A DNA stretch of 12,792 bases. Origin: Methanosarcinales archaeon. Lineage in GTDB: Archaea > Halobacteriota > Methanosarcinia > Methanosarcinales > Methanogasteraceae. Positions 6,522 through 12,253 of the stretch are shown in pieces. Numbering within the stretch: position 1 is the first letter of the stretch; the number at the start of each line of letters is the position of its first letter. Under the pieces are notes generated by a model, which had not been told where the DNA came from, did not search any database, and was given only the letters and a program-made list of their open reading frames with translations. The position numbers were made by a program, and so were the translations under genes. Location of the stretch: the NCBI GenBank assembly GCA_030666765.1, contig DAOUXE010000006.1, positions 1-12,792 of the forward strand, read 5' to 3'.

Positions 6522-7681
6522 CTTCCTGATGCGGTTCCGCCCGCTGTCAGTACCGATCGTTTGTATTCGAGGATGATCCAGAGGTATGCAAGTTGTTTCG
6601 AATTGAAGGTTCCGTACTTGATCAGATCGACAGGAGAGACCGGATTCGTCCTGAACCGCCGGATCGTGAAGGTTGAGCCTTTTCTTGTGACCTCTCTACC
6701 GAGTGTGATGTTTATACGGCTTCCGTCTGCAAGCGTTGCATCCCGTATAGGCTGGAGAATAGAGATGTGTCTGCCAGCAGTTTGTGCGATCTTCATCACG
6801 AAGTTGTTCAGTTCCACCTCCTCGAAAGTGACATCGGTTCGTATCGAGCCGTATATCCGGTGGTTGACATATATCGGCAAATTCGGTCCGTTGCAGGTGA
6901 TATCCTCGATATAAGGGTCTTTCATCAGGACGTTGATCTTCCCGTACCCGATATACTTTCTCAGGAGATGGTAGAACATCTTCCCTCTCTGAAAATAATC
7001 CAGTTTCATCAGGTATATGTTGATGATCATCGAAAACCGGTCTCTCAAGTATTCTTCACGGTTTTTATCTCCGATTATCACGAGTTCGGAGTGGATCATC
7101 TTCTCAAACGCGTTTTCGATGATCTTCAGATATCTCAGCTCATCATGGCTTAGCATCGGTTCTACTCTATGGTACACCAGCTCTTCGCCGTTGAAACGGA
7201 CATTCACGTACTGAAACGGGGAATTGACCTCATAAGTGACATCCACATCCGAGAGCGGTACCCCGAGAACCGGAGTCGATATCTCGCCCAGTTCAAAGCC
7301 AAGAGTCCTTACAGATTCGCTTTTCGGTGTTAAACGCCGCTTAATTTGTTTCGTTATGTCATCTAACCCGATCCTGTCGATCTCCGCGAACGATGGTATC
7401 CGTTTAAGCGATCGTTTAAATCTACCTGGCGGCTTTGCAGGTTTCACAGGTTCCGCAGGATCGTCTTCTGCTTGATCGGCAGGGACCCGGCTCTTCCGCC
7501 TCAAACTGAATCTGGATCTCTTCTTTTTCGCGGCAGTTTCGGGTGCGACTTCCCCCCCTAATGGGGCAGGTTCCACCGGTTCCATGATGGTCTCGAAAGC
7601 AGGCGGTTCATCTTGCGGTGATGCAGGTTCGAGGGGCGCGCGTTTTCTGCGCAGTATTTTTGTAAGCTTGAATTTAACCAA
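6509..7681 (-). CDS. GspE/ArlI-like secretion ATPase, N-terminal part (frameshifted gene)
   Basis: 390 residues in the open frame. Residues 1-97 are a basic, proline-rich, low-complexity linker. From about 100 comes the ArlI/GspE N-terminal domain (KYIGYGKINVLMKDPYIEDI at about 242-261, YVNHRIYG) and the start of the motor domain (ILQPIRDATLADGSRINITL, FTIRRF), then VLTAGGTASG, where the Walker A lysine should follow. A missing A changes GK-TT into GRQRP and a stop. The start is TTG at 7681, preceded at 7 bases by GGAGG. The same GGAGGAGTC(G/A)(A/G)TTGGTTAAA context recurs 370 bases upstream, next to the pstA stop. The gene follows pstA on the same strand and precedes two GspF-like genes. Confidence 0.85.
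   Translation of the reverse strand: MVKFKLTKILRRKRAPLEPASPQDEPPAFETIMEPVEPAPLGGEVAPETAAKKKRSRFSLRRKSRVPADQAEDDPAEPVKPAKPPGRFKRSLKRIPSFAEIDRIGLDDITKQIKRRLTPKSESVRTLGFELGEISTPVLGVPLSDVDVTYEVNSPFQYVNVRFNGEELVYHRVEPMLSHDELRYLKIIENAFEKMIHSELVIIGDKNREEYLRDRFSMIINIYLMKLDYFQRGKMFYHLLRKYIGYGKINVLMKDPYIEDITCNGPNLPIYVNHRIYGSIRTDVTFEEVELNNFVMKIAQTAGRHISILQPIRDATLADGSRINITLGREVTRKGSTFTIRRFRTNPVSPVDLIKYGTFNSKQLAYLWIILEYKRSVLTAGGTASGRQRP
6522..6524 (-). other. One-base deletion in Walker A of the secretion ATPase
   Basis: The minus strand reads GGAAGACAACGACC. Adding one A (GGA AAG ACA ACG ACC) restores GGTASGKTTTLNAL and joins the two open frames into a single 639-residue ATPase. It is either a real inactivating mutation or a homopolymer miscall. 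Confidence 0.85.
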
Positions 7682-7699
7682 TCCGACTCCTCCATAGCA
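7671..7699. repeat. 29-bp direct repeat at ATPase translation start, copy 1
   Basis: Matches 8041-8069 with one mismatch (C at 7683, T at 8053). It contains the GGAGGAG ribosome binding site and the TTG GTT AAA TTC start of the ATPase gene on the minus strand. Confidence 0.9.
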
Positions 7700-8051
7700 T
7701 TATTCGCTGGAGCATCTGTTGTACTCTTCCTGGCGGCTTTGCAGAACCGTTTCCGGTCCGACCGAACGCTTCCATAAATGCCTGTTTGAATTTCTCGCGG
7801 GATTTTGCAGGATCGTCTCCTGCTTGGTTGAGGGGATTTTTGATTATCTTCCGGAATGGATTCTGAAAACCGCAGAAGACACAGAGAAAACAGCAACTCT
7901 CTGTGTGCCCTGCCTCCGGCGCTGCTTCGCAGACAGCGTCCTCTGTGGTAAATCTTCTTTGCCATAACCCAACCATCGGAAGGGATTCGGAAAACCAATG
8001 GTCGCGAGAGACCTCCCCTCTCCGCTTCAGTCTGAACCCGAATTTAACCAA
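7682..8051 (-). pseudogene. Diverged tandem duplicate of the secretion-ATPase gene start
   Basis: This spacer between pstA and the ATPase gene carries an open frame (TTG at 8051 to a stop at 7674, 125 codons) that begins MVKFGFRLKRRGEV. It uses the same ribosome binding site and TTG as the real ATPase start (MVKFKLTKILRRKR). Farther on it reads NQAGDDPAKS and KPPGRVQQMLQRI, parallel to DQAEDDPAEP and KPPGRFKRSLKRI in the ATPase linker. The DNA agrees: 7729-7744 equals 7425-7440 exactly, and 7807-7826 matches 7455-7474 at 19 of 20. The middle holds a palindromic CAGAG-rich repeat (7866-7955), which makes the LCVFCGFQNPF reading. It is most simply a duplicated 5' gene end that has diverged and taken in a dispersed repeat. 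Whether the 125-residue product is made is unknown. Confidence 0.7.
7866..7955. repeat. Palindromic CAGAG-rich dispersed-type repeat, copy A
   Basis: The left end AACCGCAGAAGACACAGAGA and the right end GTCCTCTGTGGTAAATC are inverted relatives of each other. A perfect 8-bp inner hairpin is formed by CACAGAGA (7880-7887) and TCTCTGTG (7898-7905). The element resembles the one at 8973-9045 and belongs to the CCGCAGAGGACGCAGAGG type of intergenic repeat found in many prokaryotic genomes. Confidence 0.6.
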
Positions 8052-8069
8052 TTCGACTCCTCCATAGCA
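8041..8069. repeat. 29-bp direct repeat, copy 2, at the pstA stop
   Basis: Second copy of the repeat at 7671-7699. It encodes the last residues of PstA (LWRSRIG, stop) and at the same time a GGAGGAG ribosome binding site with TTG start at 8051. Confidence 0.9.
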
Positions 8070-8937
8070 GCATTCTTGTTGCTGCGTTGATCAGCATCAC
8101 GACGACGATCAGGACAAAGGCGGCTGCGAATCCGTTCGATGCAGGGATGAGATGCGGGAACTCGAATGACCGGTACACCGTGATCGGAAGCGCTGCGGCA
8201 AGATCCTGGAACGGATATATCTTCATCCCAAATAAGAACCCTTCGCGCGGGAGAACCTTGAATTCAGGCAGAAACTGGGTGTAGCCCGCTGTCAGGATCA
8301 CCACAGCAGACTCCTCTGCCGCCCGCCCGATCCCGAGAACCATGCCTGTGAGTATCCCCGTGAGCGCGAAAGGGAGCGTTATGCGGCGCACCGTGCCCCA
8401 TTTCGTTGCACCGAGCGCGTAACTTGCCTCCTCGAGTTCTGCCGGGACTGTGTCTATCGCGCCCTCTGCCGCGCGCTCGATAACGGGCAGTATCAGGATT
8501 GTGAGCGCTATTGTTCCTGCGATCAGCGAAAATCCACCTGTTACGAACTTCAGGTAGTAGACAAGGAATAATAGCCCGAAGATACCGAGAACAATGGAGG
8601 GCGTTCCTGCAAGCACATCGAGCAGGAATCCGAATGTGCGCACAAGGGTTCCGGGTTTTGCGTACCTCTTGAGATATATCGCAGTTCCGACGGCAAGCGG
8701 TGTAGCGAGCGCGGTTGACAGGAGCGAGAGCAGGAGTGTGCCTGCAATTGCGTTAGCGATCCCGCCGCCGAGTCCGGGGACTTTGGATTCCGGTGTGATT
8801 ATGAAGTAGAGGCTGAGACTGGGGAGCGCTTCGAGCGTGATCCGACCGAGGATTCCTATGAGCGCGAGGAGGGTGATTGCTGCTGCGAGGTACGAGATCG
8901 CTTTGAAGGTGTGTCCTTCGAGTGTTCGTTTGTTCAT
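8044..8937 (-). CDS. pstA: Phosphate ABC transporter permease PstA
   Basis: Integral membrane half of the high-affinity phosphate importer. It pairs with PstC and is driven by PstB. From the chosen start (MNKRTLEGHTFKAISYLAAA) it has 297 residues with about six membrane segments. The EAA loop that contacts PstB is EEASYALGATKWGTVRRITL, followed by PFALTGILTGMVLGIGRAAEESA, typical of PstA. GIPSIVLG-like signature: LLDVLAGTPSIVLGIFGLLF. An ATG at 8970 would add 11 residues (MQRVLHTTAQI), but that start abuts a dispersed repeat and has no ribosome binding site; neither site is strong, so the start is uncertain. The C-terminus (MLLWRSRIG) ends in the duplicated 29-bp element. No pstB follows: the next genes are pilus assembly genes. 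Confidence 0.9.
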   Translation of the reverse strand: MNKRTLEGHTFKAISYLAAAITLLALIGILGRITLEALPSLSLYFIITPESKVPGLGGGIANAIAGTLLLSLLSTALATPLAVGTAIYLKRYAKPGTLVRTFGFLLDVLAGTPSIVLGIFGLLFLVYYLKFVTGGFSLIAGTIALTILILPVIERAAEGAIDTVPAELEEASYALGATKWGTVRRITLPFALTGILTGMVLGIGRAAEESAVVILTAGYTQFLPEFKVLPREGFLFGMKIYPFQDLAAALPITVYRSFEFPHLIPASNGFAAAFVLIVVVMLINAATRMLLWRSRIG

Positions 8938-8972
8938 GATCTGTGCAGTAGTGTGTAAAACCCGCTGCATTT

Positions 8973-9045
8973 AACCGCAGAGTGCGCAGAGGTTCGCAGA
9001 GGTGGTTTAACCGATCCTCCGCGTCCCTCCGCGTCCTCTGCGGTT
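8973..9045. repeat. Imperfect palindromic CCGCAGAGG-type repeat, copy B
   Basis: The left arm 8973-9007 starts AACCGCAGAGTGCGCAGAGG. The right arm 9009-9045 read backwards starts AACCGCAGAGGACGCGGAGG. The two pair over most of 35-37 bases, with an internal period of about 10 (CGCAGAGG). In the pstC-pstA transcript this would fold into a long hairpin. It is probably a non-autonomous dispersed element. Confidence 0.75.
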
Positions 9046-9082
9046 TTATTTCTTGATGCTGCGATGCGGTCGCCACAGTTGT

Positions 9083-9991
9083 TCATAACCTGCCCCCGAT
9101 CTTTCGTGCAACAGCCACAAAGATGATCTCCATCGCAAAGAGAACCGCCGCGATCCCAAAGAGCGCGCTCCTTGGCTCATCCATCGCGCAGTAATAGCCG
9201 ATGTCGTTTAAGATCTTTGAGGTCATCGCATACCCGGTATCCAGGACCGATGACGGGATATGTGCGCAGTTGCCGAGCAGCATCACAATCGCCATCGTCT
9301 CGCCCATCGCACGCATCATCCCGAGAACCGTTGCTGCAAGGATGCCGCCTGATGCTGTCGGCAGCACAACCTTCCGTATCGTCTCCCAGTGGGTTGCTCC
9401 GAGCGCAAACGATGCTTCCCTGTACTCAAACGGTACCGCACGCATCGCATCCTCCGATAGCGCGATGATTGTCGGAAGGATCATAACAGCAAGGATCGTT
9501 GACGCTAAGAGGACGCCTGATCCACTGTTTGGGGAGGGGTCATGAAAAAACGGGATAAATCCGAGTGTGCCGCTTAAGAACGGGTCGATTTTATCCTGGA
9601 ATATGTTTTCGAGAACGAATAGCCCGAAGATGCCGTAGACGACAGATGGGATTCCGACGAGGAGTTCGACCATCGGGCGCATGATTTTCGCCACGCGGAC
9701 CGGCGCAAACTCGGAGAGAAATATCGCAGTAAAGACGCTCACCGGAACTGCAAGAAATAGAGTCACACCGGTCATCACGAGCGTTCCGATGATAAATATC
9801 CTGATGCCGTAGACCTGCTCGGAATAACTCCATTTTGTTCCAGTGATGAAGCCAATGCCCTCGCTCTCAAAGACAGGGAGCGCGGTCTTGAAGATGAATG
9901 CGATGAAGAATAAAGTGATTGCTGCTGTTGTGAGAACGCAGGTTAGAAGGAGTAGATGCGGCGTCTTTGATCGGAAGTAATTGGGGCCCAT
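9083..9991 (-). CDS. pstC: Phosphate ABC transporter permease PstC
   Basis: Partner permease of PstA. About 302 residues from the chosen ATG (MGPNYFRSKTPHLLLLTCVL). It has six predicted membrane segments, a PstC-typical stretch MVELLVGIPSVVYGIFGLFV, and the EAA loop REASFALGATHWETIRKVVL followed by GGILAATVLGMMRAMGETMA. A GTG at 10030 would add 13 residues, but it lies inside a perfect 10-bp hairpin stem (10009-10035), so ATG 9991 after the hairpin is preferred. Neither has a strong ribosome binding site. It sits between pstS and pstA on the same strand. The spacer to pstA holds the palindromic repeat 8973-9045. Confidence 0.9.
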   Translation of the reverse strand: MGPNYFRSKTPHLLLLTCVLTTAAITLFFIAFIFKTALPVFESEGIGFITGTKWSYSEQVYGIRIFIIGTLVMTGVTLFLAVPVSVFTAIFLSEFAPVRVAKIMRPMVELLVGIPSVVYGIFGLFVLENIFQDKIDPFLSGTLGFIPFFHDPSPNSGSGVLLASTILAVMILPTIIALSEDAMRAVPFEYREASFALGATHWETIRKVVLPTASGGILAATVLGMMRAMGETMAIVMLLGNCAHIPSSVLDTGYAMTSKILNDIGYYCAMDEPRSALFGIAAVLFAMEIIFVAVARKIGGRL

Positions 9992-10008
9992 CTTTCTCAA
10001 AAATGGTT

Positions 10009-10035
10009 GATTTGTGCCCGGATCAGGCACAAATC
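10009..10035 (-). terminator. Perfect 10-bp stem-loop between pstS and pstC
   Basis: GATTTGTGCC (10009-10018) and GGCACAAATC (10026-10035) are perfect inverted repeats with a 7-base loop. No T-tract follows on the minus strand beyond a short TTTTT near 10000. Placed just after the pstS stop, it could stabilise the pstS 3' end or attenuate read-through so that binding protein is made in excess over permease. Confidence 0.55.
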
Positions 10036-10046
10036 TTATGGACTAC

Positions 10047-11078
10047 TCACGCAAACTCGGTCACTGCGAAGTATCCGCACTGTTCGAAGTAGCTTGTTGC
10101 ACCAGGGGACTGCGCGAAGGTGATGAACGCCTGCTCCATTGAGCTTGGATCGCCGTTTGTCATGTAGTTCAGCGGGCGGGTCAAACCATCGACGCCATCA
10201 ACTTTGCCGGTTGGGTATTTGCCGTCGTCGTTCTTTTTGAGCGCCGTCTTGATGTTCTTCTTGGTTACATCGGCAGCTTTGTATTCCTTGCCTGAACGAC
10301 CTGTATCACTGATACCAAGTATCACGATATCGCTTGCACCATCTGCAAATCCATAGTCAACGAACCCGATTGAATCTCCAGCACCCTGCACAGCCGCAAG
10401 CACACCTGCATTGCCTGTTGCACCCTCTATGCTTGAATTGATCTTGTCCTCTGTCAGACCAAGCCATTTTGCAAAGGTTTCCTCAGTGCCTGATGCTTCT
10501 GCTCGCTGGTAGAGTGTGCCGATGCTCGCATTGGCTGGCAGATTTGTTGTTATTTTATCCGGGTCACCGTCCTGATACGCAGTTTTCAGCTCTTCACGGT
10601 CGATGTTGAATGCGGTTATGTCCTTGCCTGCGATCACAACGACTGCGCTGCCGCCGATCTGGTGCGTCTTGATCTTCGGGTACTTCCCCAGTTCAGCATC
10701 CTTCGGGTCTCTGGATGCCGCGCCGATGTCAACGATCCCCATTCCGGCTGATGACACGCCTGCGCCAGAACCTCCGCCCTGCACGGTGATCTTGACGCCC
10801 TGATGTTCATCCATGTACGCTTCTGCGAGTAACTCTGATACCGGCTGCACGGTTGTGCTGCCCGCGATCAGTATTTCGGTCGAGGATGCGCTTGCAAGCT
10901 CTCCGGTGTTCGATTGCTCGGATACATCTGATGAGAACGTTCCCATGATCGTTCCCACTGCCGCGGCACCTGTAATTGCCACGACGACGAGGACGAGCGT
11001 TGCCACGATCGGCGACACCGCACGAGTGTCCTCCCACATTCCTTTAAACATGTCATTGATTCTTGTTCCTATGTTCAT
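10047..11078 (-). CDS. pstS: Phosphate-binding protein PstS with type IV pilin-like N-terminus
   Basis: 343 residues. Residues 1-19 are charged (FKGMWEDTR). Then AVSPIVATLVLVVVAITGAA (20-39) is the conserved archaeal type IV pilin N-terminal helix, with a class III signal peptide rather than a Sec or lipobox signal. After a short Ser/Thr linker comes a PstS domain from about 66: phosphate-site motifs ILIAGSTTVQPVSEL (69-83), GGGSGAG (101-107), ASRDPKD (121-127), RAEASGTEETF (192-202) and RPLNYMTNG (301-309). It binds phosphate outside the cell and hands it to PstC/PstA. The pilin segment should either anchor it in the membrane or allow assembly by GspE/GspF proteins, which this cluster encodes. 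The start is certain: AAAGGAGG lies 7-8 bases before the ATG. It is the first gene of the minus-strand cluster. Confidence 0.93.
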   Translation of the reverse strand: MNIGTRINDMFKGMWEDTRAVSPIVATLVLVVVAITGAAAVGTIMGTFSSDVSEQSNTGELASASSTEILIAGSTTVQPVSELLAEAYMDEHQGVKITVQGGGSGAGVSSAGMGIVDIGAASRDPKDAELGKYPKIKTHQIGGSAVVVIAGKDITAFNIDREELKTAYQDGDPDKITTNLPANASIGTLYQRAEASGTEETFAKWLGLTEDKINSSIEGATGNAGVLAAVQGAGDSIGFVDYGFADGASDIVILGISDTGRSGKEYKAADVTKKNIKTALKKNDDGKYPTGKVDGVDGLTRPLNYMTNGDPSSMEQAFITFAQSPGATSYFEQCGYFAVTEFA

Positions 11079-11436
11079 TCTGTTTCCTCCTTTGTGTTGG
11101 TTGTTCGGTTATTTTGACAGAGTGAGCACTCACTCTATCATGTTAGAGCGACTCTTTCCCGGATCAAACCCCGGAACTCCTCCGGTTGTCTGCCAGCGCG
11201 CTCTGATGATATGATTGTAACTGCATCTATATGAACTTTGTACAATGGATATATGTATGCGCAAAATACCTGTAGTTAACACTGTAATCTATATAGATGG
11301 AAAAACACGCAACAGCAGTCAAAAACGTGATGTAGCGGCGGCATGGTGCTGATAAGACCGCGCGGTTCGTGCTCGGTCAAGCATCAACTGAGAATAAGAG
11401 TAAGGCTTATGAGCAGGGAATTTATTAATTGTACCC
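11079..11436. promoter_or_regulatory. Divergent intergenic region pstS / abiEi
   Basis: 358 bases without a gene. TATA-like candidates are the perfect palindrome ATCTATATAGAT (11287-11298), usable on either strand, and CATATAG on minus (about 11226-11232), which would leave a pstS leader of 120-190 bases. The leader contains several short inverted repeats, including CCGGA/TCCGG around a GGAG loop near 11172-11186. Near abiEi, the 10-bp palindrome ACCGCGCGGT (11357-11366) and TAAG-G-CTTA (11401-11409) could be repressor sites. No open frame here is convincing. Base composition and motifs were judged by eye. Confidence 0.45.
11119..11136. promoter_or_regulatory. Candidate operator palindrome upstream of pstS
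   Basis: AGAGTGAG (11119-11126) and CTCACTCT (11129-11136) are perfect inverted repeats separated by two bases, centred 50 bases before the pstS start. The size and symmetry suit a dimeric regulator or an RNA hairpin. Overlapping it, CTCTA-TCATGT-TAGAG (11132-11147) forms a second small inverted repeat. A link to phosphate control is inference. Confidence 0.45.
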
Positions 11437-12252
11437 ATGGTAACAGAATCCGTTACTTCGGATGAAAAAAGAAAAGGTCTGTCAAAGATGGAGAGTTACC
11501 TTCTGTCATACCTGGCAGAAAATAGAAAAAATATATTTACATTAAGTGATGTTGTAGCAGTTCTGGATTGTACTTATGAAAATGCGAAGGTCATCGTTGG
11601 AAGGCTTGCAAAGAAGAAATGGATTGTGAGGATCATAAAAGGAAAGTACTTGATAGTACCTCTGACTGCCGGGATCAAAGGAGAATACACAGAGCACGAA
11701 TTTATCATTGCAACGCTCTTCGAACCCTGCTACATTGCTTATTGGACGGCTCTGAACTATTACGGGTTTACAGAGCAGGTGCCAAACAAGATCTTTGCTG
11801 CTACAATGAAGAGAGTAAGGGATAGGGAGATACTTGGAATGAAATTCAAATTTGTTCATATCTCAGAAAAAAAATTCTTTGGTTTTAACGAAATTTTAAT
11901 CTCAAATGTCAGGATTAAGATGTCAGACAAAGAGAAAACAATCGTTGACTGTCTCGACAAGCCAAGATACTGCGGAGGCGTAGAAGAGATCACAAAAGCT
12001 ATCTTTTTTGCGAAAGATGAAATTGATTTTGGAAAATTAGCCAGCTACATCATAAAAATGGGAAATAATACGGCAATAAAGAGATTGGGATTCATTCTCG
12101 ATCTTCTTGGGATGAACATGGATTCGAAGAATCTGGAGGGTAAAATTTCAAACAGTTATTCGATTTTAGATCCAACAAAAAGAAAAACAGGAAAGTACGA
12201 TCCGAAATGGAAACTCTTGTTAAACGTAAGCGAAGAAGAATTGAAGTGGTGA
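11437..12252 (+). CDS. abiEi: AbiEi-type antitoxin / transcriptional regulator
   Basis: 271 residues. The N-terminus (about 18-75) is a winged helix-turn-helix: SYLAENRKNIFTLSDVVAVL, TYENAKVIVGRLAKKKWIVR, then GKYLIVPL. The remainder matches the AbiEi C-terminal domain layout (YIAYWTALNYYGFTEQVPNK, MSDKEKTIVDCLDKPRYCGG). In type IV toxin-antitoxin systems AbiEi counters AbiEii and represses its own promoter by binding inverted repeats. The stop is one base before the abiEii ATG, so the two are coupled. No good ribosome binding site precedes the ATG at 11437, so leaderless translation is possible; an inner ATG at 11488 has AAAGGT upstream. Codon use is more AT-rich than in the pst cluster, which suits a mobile defence module. 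Confidence 0.85.
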   Translation: MVTESVTSDEKRKGLSKMESYLLSYLAENRKNIFTLSDVVAVLDCTYENAKVIVGRLAKKKWIVRIIKGKYLIVPLTAGIKGEYTEHEFIIATLFEPCYIAYWTALNYYGFTEQVPNKIFAATMKRVRDREILGMKFKFVHISEKKFFGFNEILISNVRIKMSDKEKTIVDCLDKPRYCGGVEEITKAIFFAKDEIDFGKLASYIIKMGNNTAIKRLGFILDLLGMNMDSKNLEGKISNSYSILDPTKRKTGKYDPKWKLLLNVSEEELKW

Positions 12253-12253
12253 A

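Noticed and set aside
10813..11214. 133-codon plus-strand frame antisense to the pstS start
   Set aside because: It is the shadow of the pstS N-terminal coding region and its leader; it has no ribosome binding site or family features.
11140..11215. tRNA-like stretch on the minus strand (GGTTTGATCC T-arm-like sequence, AGAGCGC-like D-arm sequence)
   Set aside because: The T-loop is one base short, position 33 of the would-be anticodon loop is not T, and no acceptor stem closes it. At best it is a remnant; possibly chance.
11325..11395. Possible C/D box small RNA (GTGATGT, then two CTGA motifs)
   Set aside because: The C box is imperfect, no C' box is present, and no terminal stem was found; such short motifs occur often by chance.
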